Assembly (NCBI GenBank): GCA_029785825.1 | Contig: JAFLYY010000001.1 | Coordinates: forward strand, 62,001-126,000 | Direction of reading: 5' to 3' | Source: Nitrososphaerota archaeon | Lineage (GTDB): Archaea; Thermoproteota; Nitrososphaeria; Nitrososphaerales; Gagatemarchaeaceae | Length of the DNA: 64,000 nucleotides | Notes under the pieces: generated by a model | Database searches by the model: none | The model's input: the letters and a program-made list of their open reading frames with translations, nothing else | Told to the model about the DNA's origin: nothing | Position numbers and translations under genes: made by a program | Shown: one piece after another, positions 8,207-17,012 of the stretch | Layout: every line of letters begins with the position of its first letter | Position numbering within the stretch: the stretch's first letter is position 1

Positions 8207-9097
8207 TTGAAGCTCGGAATCCGGCTGCATGGACGGGGAGGGCAGGGGGTCAAGACTGCCGGTCGGATCATAAGTACCGCAGCTTTCCTCGAAGGCCACC
8301 AGGCGGAAGACTCTCCCATGTACGGCCCTGAAAGGAGGGGCGCTCCCGTCGTGTCCTTCGTCAGGGTCTCCGACGAGCCCATAGAGGGGCGGGGGCCCAT
8401 AACACATCCCGACGCGGTTGTCCTAGCCGACCCCACAGTCTCCGACTCGAAGGTCTTCCCTGCGCTCTCGGGGCTCGCGGAAGGGGCCGTCGTAATAGTG
8501 AACGCACCGACGGGACGCGGGATCGGCTCGCTTCCTTCTCGCGCGGTCTACTTCGACGTCTCCGGAGTCACGAGCCGCTACCTGAAGAAAACGAGCGTCA
8601 GCGCGGGGATTGCCGCCGCCACATGCAAAGTACTCGGCATAGCTGGACCGGAGTCCCTCCACCGGGCAGTGGAGATGGAGATGGAAGAGATAGGACTCGA
8701 CGAGGAGTCCATACGTGCCAACCTGGCGTCCGCAGACGAGTGCTACTCCCTCTCCCCAAGGGTCTCCCCCTCGACGAAGATACAGGATGAAAGAGAAACC
8801 GATCTGGTCGAGTTGAGTGCACCCACCGGCACGCTCGCATCCATCTCGTTGATCGTGAGCACGGGGAACAGCTCCCAGAACAGGACGGGCGACTGGAGGC
8901 TCTCAAAACCCACGATAGACTACGCCAAATGCACGAAGTGCATGGTGTGCTACGTCTACTGCCCTGACTCGGCTATAACCCTCAAGCCAGACCTCACCCC
9001 GACGATAAACTACGACAACTGCAAGGGGTGCATGATCTGCATGGAAGAGTGCCCACCGAAGGCCATTTCAGAAGAAAGGTCGACGGTGTCAAGATGA
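8207..9097 (+). CDS. 2-oxoacid:ferredoxin oxidoreductase, fused gamma and delta subunits
   Basis: The first 190 residues are the gamma domain, opening with GIRLHGRGGQGVKTAGR. A linker follows and then a delta domain with two [4Fe-4S] motifs: CTKCMVCYVYC near residue 245 and CKGCMICMEEC near 275. Such enzymes decarboxylate a 2-oxoacid to acyl-CoA and reduce ferredoxin. Being directly upstream of benzoyl-CoA reductase suggests either phenylglyoxylate as substrate (PadEFGI-like, yielding benzoyl-CoA) or 2-oxoglutarate as a source of reduced ferredoxin (as KorAB does in Thauera). Gamma and delta are often separate genes; here they are one polypeptide. The last codons overlap the alpha gene by an ATGA. 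Confidence 0.85.
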   Translation: MKLGIRLHGRGGQGVKTAGRIISTAAFLEGHQAEDSPMYGPERRGAPVVSFVRVSDEPIEGRGPITHPDAVVLADPTVSDSKVFPALSGLAEGAVVIVNAPTGRGIGSLPSRAVYFDVSGVTSRYLKKTSVSAGIAAATCKVLGIAGPESLHRAVEMEMEEIGLDEESIRANLASADECYSLSPRVSPSTKIQDERETDLVELSAPTGTLASISLIVSTGNSSQNRTGDWRLSKPTIDYAKCTKCMVCYVYCPDSAITLKPDLTPTINYDNCKGCMICMEECPPKAISEERSTVSR

Positions 9098-10359
9098 AGA
9101 GGATGCTGACGGGAAACGCGGCTGCCTCTTGGGGGGCCCGCGTCTCTGATGTCGACTACGTCTGCGCATATCCCATCACCCCCCAGTCAGAGATAGTCGA
9201 AACGCTGTCCCACTGGGTGGCCGCTGGGAGCCTGAAGGCGAGATTCGTCAACTTCGACTCGGAGCACTCGATGCTGGCGGCGGCCGGAGCAGCGTCCCTC
9301 ACAGGTGCCCGGGTTTTCACCTCCTCTTCCAGTCAGGGCCTCGTCTACGGCCTGGAGAACCTGTACAGCATCGCAGGATGGAGGGCCCCCCTAGTGCTCG
9401 TCAACGTGTCCCGAGGCATGGGGATGCCGATGGTACTCCAAGTGGAGCACGGGGACGTCTTGGCAGCGAGAGACACCGGGTTCATCCAACTCCACGCGGA
9501 GACATGCCAAGAAGTTCTCGACCTAGTGCTCATGGGGTACAGGGTCGCCGAGGACAGCCGGGTACTCCTCCCGGTCATAGTCAACATGGATGGGTTCATC
9601 CTCTCCTTCGCCAGGGAGTCAGTGGACGTCCCCGAGACCCGTGCGGTCAGGTCGTTCCTGAAGCACTACTCGCGCCCGCGCCCTCTCCTCGGCCTGGAGG
9701 GCGAGCCCGTGGTCTATGCCCCCACCACGACCGACGGGGAAGTCTACGCCTTCTACAAGCGCCAGCTCCACGAGAGTTCCCTGAAGTCAAGGGAGGTCTT
9801 CCTCGAAGCCGCGGAAGACTTCGCAAACATCTTCGGGAGGCGATACGGTACCACGGAGGAGTTCATGACCAACGACGCCGATACCGTGATAGTCACGACC
9901 AACTCATACAGCTCGAACATACGGGCTGCCGTCAGACAACTCCGAGGCACGGGCGAGAAAGTGGGGATGCTCAAACTGACAATGCTCCGGCCCTTCCCGC
10001 GCCGGGAGGTGGCAGCCGCCCTGCGTCACGCCGAGAGGGTGGCCGTGTTCGAGCAGAATCTGGCCCCGGGCAGGGGGGCGATCATACATCCCGAGGTCGT
10101 GGAAGCCCTCTACCACTCGACCGAGAAGCCAAAAGTGGTCGCGTCCTTCGTCGGAGGGATAGGGGGGATGCCCGTCGGCACAGGGGAGGTCAGGGCGATG
10201 CTGCGCAAGTGCAAGGAACTCGAGTCGGGTGGAGACCCTGGAAGACCGACGCTGCTCTACAGCATGGCGAGCTGGGCCAAGATGAAGAAGTACCTCGACG
10301 TCGCGGGGGTACACGCTGAAGATACACAGGAGAATGTGACTGTTGGTCCAAAGCACTGA
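9094..10359 (+). CDS. 2-oxoacid:ferredoxin oxidoreductase alpha subunit
   Basis: A 421-residue alpha subunit beginning MKRMLTGNAAASWGA, with the pyrimidine-binding motif AYPITPQSEIVE near residue 24 and SEHSMLAAAGAAS near 55. The start at 9094 is set by the ATGA overlap with the gamma-delta gene and by family length; an upstream in-frame methionine only reads through that gene. The C-terminal half carries the usual domain II with an ENLAPGRG-like stretch (EQNLAPGRG). Works with the proteins at 8207 and 10343 as a heterotrimeric enzyme. See the gamma-delta entry for substrate options. Confidence 0.88.
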   Translation: MKRMLTGNAAASWGARVSDVDYVCAYPITPQSEIVETLSHWVAAGSLKARFVNFDSEHSMLAAAGAASLTGARVFTSSSSQGLVYGLENLYSIAGWRAPLVLVNVSRGMGMPMVLQVEHGDVLAARDTGFIQLHAETCQEVLDLVLMGYRVAEDSRVLLPVIVNMDGFILSFARESVDVPETRAVRSFLKHYSRPRPLLGLEGEPVVYAPTTTDGEVYAFYKRQLHESSLKSREVFLEAAEDFANIFGRRYGTTEEFMTNDADTVIVTTNSYSSNIRAAVRQLRGTGEKVGMLKLTMLRPFPRREVAAALRHAERVAVFEQNLAPGRGAIIHPEVVEALYHSTEKPKVVASFVGGIGGMPVGTGEVRAMLRKCKELESGGDPGRPTLLYSMASWAKMKKYLDVAGVHAEDTQENVTVGPKH

Positions 10360-11275
10360 TTCGGCCTTCAGGACGCTGAAGGACGTCCCCCGGGAAGAGC
10401 GCCTCAGGCCAGGCTCCCCCCTCTGCGCCGGATGCGGAGGCGAAGCCGTCGTCAGGCTGGCGCTCAAGGCGCTGGGTCCGCGAACCATCGTAGTCTCCGT
10501 CCCGGGCTGCCTGGCTCTCTTAGCCCTCTATCCGTACGCGACTCTCACGAGCTCCCTCCTCTTCACGACCTTCGCCAGCGGCCCCGCCGCCGCCCAGGGG
10601 ATTGTCGACGGGATAATGGCCAGGGTCGAGAAGGGAAAGCTGGCCGACCCCAACTCGAAGGTCATGGTCCTCACGGGGGACGGTGCGGCCTACGACATAG
10701 GCCTCCAGGCGACCTCCGGAGCTGTCCAGAGGGGCCTCGACTTCTACTATCTGTGCTACGACAACGAGGCCTATGGGAACACGGGCTTTCAGTACTCGTC
10801 AGCCACGCCGCTCGCAGCCTCCACTTCGACGACGGCAGCTCTAGGCGGCTCGATTGGCAGCGGACTGAAGAAGAAGAATCTCTTCGAAATCTGGAGGGCG
10901 CACAACCCCGCATACCTCGCGACCATCTCCCTCTCCAGGCCGGTCGACCTCCTCAGGAAGTTCGAGAGGGCAGCGAAGGTCAAGGGGCCCAAGCTGTTCA
11001 TCGCGTTCAGCGTCTGCCCTACGGGGTGGGGCTCCGAACCGAGGATGACGGTCAAGTTGGACAAGCTCGCCGTCGAGAGCGGGATATGGCCCCTGAAGGA
11101 AGCTGTGGACGGGAAGGTGGTCCATACCTACATACCCCGGAGGAGGGTTCCGGTCGAAGAATACCTGAGGATCCAAAGGCGCTTCGAGCACCTGTTCGAG
11201 CCTTCCAAGAAAGAAGAGACGATCGCGAGCATCCAGAGGAACGTGGATGCCTACTGGACGGATGTAATTATATAA
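10343..11275 (+). CDS. 2-oxoacid:ferredoxin oxidoreductase beta subunit (TPP-binding)
   Basis: A 310-residue beta subunit. PLCAGCGGEAVVRLALKALG at the N-terminus contains the cluster-ligating cysteines, and GDGAAYDIGLQATSGA through YDNEAYGNTGFQ is the thiamine diphosphate and magnesium site. The TTG start at 10343 overlaps the alpha gene by 17 bases. It forms the catalytic pair with the alpha subunit. The gene ends at 11275, shortly before a new TATA box, so bcr genes can be transcribed both from this operon and from their own promoter. Confidence 0.88.
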   Translation: MVQSTDSAFRTLKDVPREERLRPGSPLCAGCGGEAVVRLALKALGPRTIVVSVPGCLALLALYPYATLTSSLLFTTFASGPAAAQGIVDGIMARVEKGKLADPNSKVMVLTGDGAAYDIGLQATSGAVQRGLDFYYLCYDNEAYGNTGFQYSSATPLAASTSTTAALGGSIGSGLKKKNLFEIWRAHNPAYLATISLSRPVDLLRKFERAAKVKGPKLFIAFSVCPTGWGSEPRMTVKLDKLAVESGIWPLKEAVDGKVVHTYIPRRRVPVEEYLRIQRRFEHLFEPSKKEETIASIQRNVDAYWTDVII

Positions 11276-11290
11276 ATTAGTTAGAATAGA

Positions 11291-11298
11291 TATAAATA
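11291..11298 (+). promoter_or_regulatory. TATA box for bcr genes
   Basis: TATAAATA about 35 bases before the GTG start of bcrB, in an AT-rich spacer of 53 bases between two otherwise GC-rich genes. It gives the reductase genes a promoter separate from the 2-oxoacid oxidoreductase operon. Confidence 0.6.
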
Positions 11299-11328
11299 AA
11301 ACCTTTTCGACGCCCAGGGGGACCAATA

Positions 11329-12600
11329 GTGTCGGAGCAGAAGTTCACCCCTGCCTTCAGGGAGCTCGACAAAGCGAAGAGCATGCAGGGGGAGATGCTC
11401 AAGGCATACTTTGCATCACTTCTCAACAGCCATGCAGAAGGGAAGAAGGTCGGGTACTCGTTCGTGATGGCCAACCCCATCGAGCTTCTCTCCGTATTTG
11501 ATGTGCTGCCGCTTTATCCTGAAGTGACCTCCCTCAACATATCCTACAGGGGAGGTGCCCCCCAGCTCATCGCCCAGTCAGAAGAGGTGGGTTACTCGAC
11601 GGACGCCTGCGGCTATGTGAAGATGGGCGTGGCTTCCACGATGGACGGGACCAACACGGTCATCGGGTCGCTCCCCAAGCCCGACGTACTCCTCCTCACA
11701 TACTCTGGGTGTCAGATCTACATCCACTGGTGGGAACAGTATCACTATCAGACAGGCGCCCCAATATTCACCCTGGACATACCTTACGTGAGGGACTACG
11801 ACGGACAGGTCCCCAGGCACGACATACGCTACGTCTCCGGCCAACTACACGAAATCATATCCATGCTGGAAAAGTCTACGGGGAAGCGCTTCGACGAGGG
11901 GAGGTTCCAGGAGGTGATCCGCCTGTCCGCCGAAGCCTGGGACCTGTGGAAACAGTGCCTAGAGATGGGGAAACTCAAGCCATCGCCGCTCGACGCCTAT
12001 TTCGAAGCCATCTATTTCATGGCCCCGATAACGTTCGCTCGCGGAACCCAGAAGGCGGTGGACTTCTACAGGTTCCTCCTCGAAGAACTCAAGCTGAGAT
12101 ATGAAAGAGGGGTGGGCCCAACCGAATCTGAGAAGTACAGGCTCGTCTTCGAAGGGGTCCCCAACTATCCCTTCTTCAAGAAGTTCTGGGGGCTATTCGG
12201 CTCCTATAACGCGAGGGCCGTGGCTTCGACCTATCCCAAGGTCGCGGGCATGGTAGACACGGACTCGTTCCACCTCGACCCTAGAAGGCCGATCGAGACG
12301 CTGGCAGAGTACATGATACACGCCTATTGCAACTGGAACATGCCGATAAGGACCAAGCTGATCGAGAAGTACGTCAGAGACTACCAGGCAGACGCGGTCG
12401 TCATCCATTCCATCAAGAGCTGCCGCTCGTTTTCCATGGGCCAGGGGGACATCAGAGAGCACTTCGCGAAGGACCTCGACGTCCCGACCCTCCTGGTGGA
12501 GTCGGACCACGTCGACCCGAGGTACTTCAGCGAGGCGCAGATGAAGAACAGGGTTGACGCCTTCTTTGAGACGCTCGCCCTGAGGAAGGGGGCCACCTGA
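11329..12600 (+). CDS. bcrB: benzoyl-CoA reductase subunit B (BcrB/BzdO-like)
   Basis: A 423-residue member of the 2-hydroxyglutaryl-CoA dehydratase D-component family. Conserved cysteines near residues 94 (DACGYVK), 128 (SGCQIY) and 365 (KSCRSFSMGQGD) are of the type that ligate a [4Fe-4S] cluster. In class I benzoyl-CoA reductase, BcrB and BcrC form the module that binds benzoyl-CoA and carries out the two-electron ring reduction. The order BcrB, BcrA, BcrD, BcrC with both ATPase genes in between, and the neighbouring dch, had and oah, separates this from hydroxyacyl-CoA dehydratases, which have only one activator gene. GTG start at 11329. Confidence 0.87.
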   Translation: MSEQKFTPAFRELDKAKSMQGEMLKAYFASLLNSHAEGKKVGYSFVMANPIELLSVFDVLPLYPEVTSLNISYRGGAPQLIAQSEEVGYSTDACGYVKMGVASTMDGTNTVIGSLPKPDVLLLTYSGCQIYIHWWEQYHYQTGAPIFTLDIPYVRDYDGQVPRHDIRYVSGQLHEIISMLEKSTGKRFDEGRFQEVIRLSAEAWDLWKQCLEMGKLKPSPLDAYFEAIYFMAPITFARGTQKAVDFYRFLLEELKLRYERGVGPTESEKYRLVFEGVPNYPFFKKFWGLFGSYNARAVASTYPKVAGMVDTDSFHLDPRRPIETLAEYMIHAYCNWNMPIRTKLIEKYVRDYQADAVVIHSIKSCRSFSMGQGDIREHFAKDLDVPTLLVESDHVDPRYFSEAQMKNRVDAFFETLALRKGAT

Positions 12601-12601
12601 G

Positions 12602-13408
12602 ATGGGAAAGGAATACTTCGGGGGGGTCGACGCGGGCTCGACCTACACCAAGGCCGCCGTCATCGACTCGAAGGGGAACCTGATTGCGACGACGTCTGAC
12701 ATGACCGGGGTCAACATAATATCGGCTACCACCAGGCTTTACCATGACGTCCTCTCCAAGGCGGGCCTGTCAGAAGACCAGGTAGGTTTCGTCGTCGGGA
12801 CCGGCTACGGGCGCTACAAAATCACATTCGGGAACACCCAGGTGACGGAGATCAGCTGCCATGCGAAGGGAGCTCACGTCCTCTTCCCGGAGACAAGGAC
12901 GGTCCTCGACATGGGAGGGCAGGACACCAAGGCGATACGCATCAACGCCAGGGGGGAGGTCGTCGACTTCACCATGAACGACAAATGCGCCGCGGGGACT
13001 GGGCGTTTCATAGAGGGCTCTGCTCGGGCGCTCAACCTCAGCCTCAAGGACGTGGGGGATATCTCCCTGAAATCCACGAACCCCGTGAAGATATCGGCCA
13101 CCTGCGCGGTCTTCGCAGAGTCGGAGACCCAAGAACAGCTTGCGTGGGGGAACAGCCTCCAAGACATACTCTATGGCATCCATGCCTCCATGGCGAGCAA
13201 ATCCATCGGGCTCCTCAGGAGGGTGGGAATCGAGCCGGAGCTCACCTTCACCGGAGGAGTCTCCCTCAACCAGGGGATGGTTCGCTGCCTGCAGGAGCAG
13301 CTCGGGATGAAGATAAACACGGACAAGCTGACGATGTTCTGCGGGGCCATAGGCGCCGCCCACTTCGCGCTCGAAAAGAGCATGGTGACGGTCAGGGCGG
13401 GTGGATAG
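12602..13408 (+). CDS. bcrA: benzoyl-CoA reductase ATPase subunit A (BcrA/BzdP-type)
   Basis: A 268-residue ASKHA-fold ATPase of the BadF/BadG/BcrA/BcrD family. The phosphate-1 loop GVDAGSTYTKAAV is near residue 8 and DMGGQDTKAIR near 105. Cysteines in DKCAAGTGRF (about 129) and ATCAVFAESE (about 167) match the pair that bridges one [4Fe-4S] cluster between two ATPase subunits. It hydrolyses ATP to drive low-potential electrons into the BcrBC module. At 268 residues it is short like the Azoarcus BzdP type rather than the long Thauera BcrA. It starts 2 bases after bcrB. Confidence 0.87.
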   Translation: MGKEYFGGVDAGSTYTKAAVIDSKGNLIATTSDMTGVNIISATTRLYHDVLSKAGLSEDQVGFVVGTGYGRYKITFGNTQVTEISCHAKGAHVLFPETRTVLDMGGQDTKAIRINARGEVVDFTMNDKCAAGTGRFIEGSARALNLSLKDVGDISLKSTNPVKISATCAVFAESETQEQLAWGNSLQDILYGIHASMASKSIGLLRRVGIEPELTFTGGVSLNQGMVRCLQEQLGMKINTDKLTMFCGAIGAAHFALEKSMVTVRAGG

Positions 13409-13411
13409 AGC

Positions 13412-14218
13412 ATGATGGAGACAGCCATAACCGCAGGCATCGACGTGGGGACCAGGAACACCAAGGTCGCCCTCCTCGAGGACGGCAAGCGCATCCTGAC
13501 CATGAAGGACTACCCTACCGGTTATGACTTCGGCAAGGCCGCCGAACAGGCCCTCCACGGCTCCCTCGACTCCCTGGGCCTGGGCAGGAAGGACGTGTCC
13601 TATGTGGCGGCGACAGGCTTCGGGAGGTACAGGGTGGATTTCAGGGACATCAACGTCACCGACATCACCGCGAACGGGAAGGGTGCGAAGTTCTTGTACC
13701 CTAACACTACGTGCGTGCTGGACGTCGGAGCGGGGAACGCGAGGGCCTCCAAGGTGAACGAGAACGGAAAGGTGATCAAGTTCAGGTCGACCGAGAAGTG
13801 CGCCGCCGGCGGCGGCGGCTTCCTCGAAAAGATCTCTTTCTACACGGGGGTGAAGCTCTCTGAGCTGGGAGAGGTATCCCTGAAGGCCCTCAACCCTGTC
13901 AACATGTCGACCGTCTGCTCTGTCCTCGCCGAGTCAGAGGTAATCAACCTCGTGACGCAGGAGGTCCCCATGGAAGACATCCTGATGGGGGCCCACAACT
14001 CCGTGGCGGGGAGGGTCAGCCTCACCCTCAAACAGGTAGGCCTCGAGTCCGAGATAACGCTCACTGGCGGCCTCGTCCTCAACCCCGCCTTCATCAAAGC
14101 CCTCGAAGAGAAGATACACATGAAGGTCAACGCTTCCTCGCGTCTGCTCTACGCCGGGGCGCTCGGAGCGGCATACTTAGGGTACAAGCGGCTGGAGAAG
14201 AAGACTCAGGCAGGGTGA
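13412..14218 (+). CDS. bcrD: benzoyl-CoA reductase ATPase subunit D (BcrD/BzdQ-type)
   Basis: The second BadF/BcrA-family ATPase, also 268 residues, with AGIDVGTRNTKVAL at the N-terminus, cysteines in EKCAAGGGGF (about 129) and TVCSVLAESEVINL (about 168), and TLTGGLVLNP near 212. The stretch VINLV...MEDILMGAHNSVAGR follows BcrD of Thauera. Two different activator subunits in tandem are diagnostic of class I benzoyl-CoA reductase. The ATP-binding glycine in DVGAGNAR differs from DMGGQD of its partner, as is usual between D and A types. It starts 3 bases after bcrA. Confidence 0.87.
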   Translation: MMETAITAGIDVGTRNTKVALLEDGKRILTMKDYPTGYDFGKAAEQALHGSLDSLGLGRKDVSYVAATGFGRYRVDFRDINVTDITANGKGAKFLYPNTTCVLDVGAGNARASKVNENGKVIKFRSTEKCAAGGGGFLEKISFYTGVKLSELGEVSLKALNPVNMSTVCSVLAESEVINLVTQEVPMEDILMGAHNSVAGRVSLTLKQVGLESEITLTGGLVLNPAFIKALEEKIHMKVNASSRLLYAGALGAAYLGYKRLEKKTQAG

Positions 14219-14222
14219 TGGG

Positions 14223-15380
14223 GTGCAAGTCCAACAGCTTCCCGCAGACTTCCGGGCCGCCGCGGACGATTCTTACACGAAGTTCGAGTCCGTCGCCCGG
14301 TGGAAGGAAGCCACGAAGTCTCCCGCGGTGGGCTTCTTCCCCGTCTACTTCCCCGAGGAGCTCGCGCACGCCCTGGACATGCTCCCCGTGGGACTCAACG
14401 GCGCGTCGGGGGGCGTGAGCCTCGACATAGCCACCGCCCACACCCAATCCTTCGTCTGCTCGATTTCGCGCAGCGTCTTCCAGATGGCCCTGCAGGGGAA
14501 CCTCGACCTCTTCGAAGGTCTCGTCTTCTCAAACATATGCGACGTCGCGAGGAACCTTTCGGGGATAACCAAGAGGAACCTTCCGGCGAGGTACGTCGAA
14601 TATCTGCACTATCCTATCAACAATGGCTCCGGTTACGCGGTGGAGTACCTCAGGAGCGAATACGAGAGGCTGACCCAGGGGATGGAGAAGCTGTCAGGGA
14701 GGCAACTCGGCAGGGAGAGGCTCAACGAGAGCATTGCCATCTACAACGAGAAGAGGAGGTTGCAGAGGCAGCTCCTCGAGCTGAGGAGAGAGAGCCCATG
14801 GCTGGTCCCCTATTCTGACTGGTATTCCGTGCTCAGGGCGGGGTCTATCATGCCCGTCGAACAATACGTCGACGGAATGAAAGGGTATCTTAGCGGGCTG
14901 GTCGGCGCCCAGGGAAGGACCCAAGACAGAATACGTGTGGCCGTCGTGGGCAACTTCTGCGAGCAACCGCCTGTGATGCTGATGAAGGTGATAGAGGACG
15001 CAGGTTGCTATGTAATCAACGACGAGGCCCTGATAGGCTCCAGGTGGCTCGGGCAGGCCGCAGCCGGCACCGAGGATCCGGTCGCCGCGCTGGCCCGGGG
15101 GTACGTGTCCAACATGGAGCCGTTGACCGTACGCTTTCATCCCGGCATAAACAAACAAGAATACATCGCTTCCTTCCTAGAAGGCATCAAAGCCGAGGGA
15201 GTCGTCTTCCTCACTCCGAAGTTCTGCGAGCCGGCGCTCTACGACTACATGATCTTCAAGGGAGCTCTGGACAAGACGAAGCTGCCCTACCTTCATCTTG
15301 AGTACGAGGAATCAAGTTCGAGCTTCGAGTACGCCCGTACCATGATCGAGACGTTCGCAGAAGGGATACTCTTCGATTAG
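14223..15380 (+). CDS. bcrC: benzoyl-CoA reductase subunit C (BcrC/BzdN-like)
   Basis: A 385-residue HgdB/BcrC-family protein, the same length as Thauera BcrC. Likely cluster cysteines are near residues 80 (FVCSIS), 106 (NICDVARN), 245 (NFCEQPP) and 334 (KFCEPA). With BcrB it forms the substrate-binding half of the reductase. GTG start at 14223, 4 bases after bcrD, so the four subunits are translated from one message. The final segment LEYEESSSSFEYARTMIETF is typical of the family C-terminus. Confidence 0.87.
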   Translation: MQVQQLPADFRAAADDSYTKFESVARWKEATKSPAVGFFPVYFPEELAHALDMLPVGLNGASGGVSLDIATAHTQSFVCSISRSVFQMALQGNLDLFEGLVFSNICDVARNLSGITKRNLPARYVEYLHYPINNGSGYAVEYLRSEYERLTQGMEKLSGRQLGRERLNESIAIYNEKRRLQRQLLELRRESPWLVPYSDWYSVLRAGSIMPVEQYVDGMKGYLSGLVGAQGRTQDRIRVAVVGNFCEQPPVMLMKVIEDAGCYVINDEALIGSRWLGQAAAGTEDPVAALARGYVSNMEPLTVRFHPGINKQEYIASFLEGIKAEGVVFLTPKFCEPALYDYMIFKGALDKTKLPYLHLEYEESSSSFEYARTMIETFAEGILFD

Positions 15381-15423
15381 GGAAAGGGCGGATTAAGTCC
15401 GGGACAAGGACGCGTAGGTCTGA

Positions 15424-16578
15424 TTGAACGACGTGGCCGTCGTGGGAGTAGGGCAGACGGGGTTCGTCCAGGCGTCCGGTGTTTCAATCAGAGAGATGGC
15501 GTTCAGCGCCTTCCAAGAAGCAGTGGACGACTCCGGCAACCTTGAGGCGAAGGACATCGACGCCTCGGTCGTCTCATCGGCTCCCGAATACGACAAGCAG
15601 CGGTCCCCGGCAGGCGCCATCTCCGAGTATCTAGGGTTGAACCCCAGGCCGAGCATGTACGCGGAGTCTCTGTGCTCTTCAGGCACCACCGCGGTCAGGG
15701 TGGCCTACGGCCTGATCAAATCGGGCCTCAACGGCGTTGTCGCCGTGGTCGGGTTCCAGAAGATGTCGGAGCTATCCGCGGCCGACGTCCAGGAAAGGAT
15801 GGGGCGGGGGGCGGACATAGTGTGGGAGACCCCCTTCGGGCTCACGATGCCTGACGGCTATGCCCTATTCGCCAGGGCTCACATGCAAGAGTATGGGACG
15901 ACGAGAGAGCAGTTGGCCGCCGTGAAGGTGAAGAGCGGGAAGTACGCGGCCCTCAACCCGAAGGCCGCCTTCCAGCGAGAGGTCTCCATGGACGACGTCC
16001 TGGGCTCGAGGATGATAGCGGACCCGTTGAGGAGCCTCGACTGCACTTCTAACGCCGACGGAGCTACCTGCGTCATACTCGCGAACGCGGAGGATGCGAA
16101 GAAAATCACAGACACTCCCATATGGGTGAAAGGGATCGGCTCCGCGAGCGACGCGCTTACAGTTGCGAGCAAGGCGAGCCTGACGGGGCTCGGCTGCGCC
16201 TCGGAGGCAGCCAGTCAGGCGTACAGGATGGCGGGCGTAGGGCCCGGCGACATAGACGTAGCGGAGGTTCACGACTGCTTCACTATCTCTGAAATCTTGG
16301 CCTACGAGGATCTCGGCTTCTGCAAGCGGGGAGAGGGGGGCAAGCTGGTTCAGGACGGAGAGACCTACATAGGCGGCAGGATACCCGTGAACGTCGACGG
16401 CGGCCTTCTGGGTAAGGGGCACCCCATCGGCGCCACCGGTGGTTCTCAGATCCGTACCATAGTGAGGGAGTTGAGGGGGGACGCGGGAAGGGCACAGGTG
16501 AAGGGGGCGGAGCTTGGTCTGGTCCACAACATAGGAGGGATCGGGCTCTACGGCAACGTAGTGATCATGGGGCGATGA
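15424..16578 (+). CDS. thiolase-family acyl-CoA acyltransferase
   Basis: A 384-residue thiolase of the SCP2/acetyl-CoA acetyltransferase branch that works with DUF35 partners. Cysteine in ESLCSSGTTAVRVAYGLI near residue 82 is the likely nucleophile; EVHDCFTISEI (near 280) and GHPIGATGGSQ (near 335) carry the catalytic histidines. It overlaps the DUF35 gene by ATGA. The same pairing occurs in BbsAB, the benzoylsuccinyl-CoA thiolase of anaerobic toluene breakdown. Here it may cleave 3-oxopimeloyl-CoA or another beta-oxidation product of the ring, but acetoacetyl-CoA chemistry is also possible. Confidence 0.82.
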   Translation: MNDVAVVGVGQTGFVQASGVSIREMAFSAFQEAVDDSGNLEAKDIDASVVSSAPEYDKQRSPAGAISEYLGLNPRPSMYAESLCSSGTTAVRVAYGLIKSGLNGVVAVVGFQKMSELSAADVQERMGRGADIVWETPFGLTMPDGYALFARAHMQEYGTTREQLAAVKVKSGKYAALNPKAAFQREVSMDDVLGSRMIADPLRSLDCTSNADGATCVILANAEDAKKITDTPIWVKGIGSASDALTVASKASLTGLGCASEAASQAYRMAGVGPGDIDVAEVHDCFTISEILAYEDLGFCKRGEGGKLVQDGETYIGGRIPVNVDGGLLGKGHPIGATGGSQIRTIVRELRGDAGRAQVKGAELGLVHNIGGIGLYGNVVIMGR

Positions 16579-17012
16579 GCTGCACGACGTTCGAAAGGTT
16601 CGGGAAGATAAGCTACACGGCGGAGAGCAAGGCGAAGAGGTTTGTCGACTTCCTCGACGCGGGGAAAGTCATGGGGACGCGGTGCACCAGGTGCAAGAAG
16701 GTCTACTTCCCTCCGAAGATGGACTGCACCAACTGCCTGACCAGCGATTCGATGACATGGGTCGAGATGCCGGGGCCTTGGACGCTCCTGACCTACACCA
16801 AGGCACACTTCGCTCCGACGGGCTTCGAAGGCGACACTCCCTACGTGATCGGGGTCGCCGAGTCGGTTGGAGGGCACAGGCTCCTCGCGAGGGTCGCAAC
16901 CTCCGTCGACGACGAGAGGCTCGGCCCAGGGATGAAGCTCGAACTCAGGGTGGCACGGCTCGACGGCGGCAAGCTCGCCTACGAATTCTCCCCCTCAGGG
17001 GTCGACAGTTGA
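16575..17012 (+). CDS. DUF35 zinc-ribbon/OB-fold protein, thiolase partner
   Basis: A 145-residue protein with rubredoxin-like zinc ligands CTRC and CTNC near residues 37-55 followed by an OB-fold domain. DUF35 proteins bind acyl-CoA and hold thiolase or HMG-CoA synthase partners. It overlaps the thiolase stop codon and is followed, with another overlap, by the F420-type oxidoreductase, so the three are one operon. The aromatic-degradation relative is BbsA. Confidence 0.82.
   Translation: MSCTTFERFGKISYTAESKAKRFVDFLDAGKVMGTRCTRCKKVYFPPKMDCTNCLTSDSMTWVEMPGPWTLLTYTKAHFAPTGFEGDTPYVIGVAESVGGHRLLARVATSVDDERLGPGMKLELRVARLDGGKLAYEFSPSGVDS

Noticed and set aside
16682-17008. Long N-terminal extension of the LLM oxidoreductase frame
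   Set aside because: It lies entirely inside the DUF35 gene in another frame and is arginine-rich without family similarity; the TTG at 17009 gives a family-sized protein.
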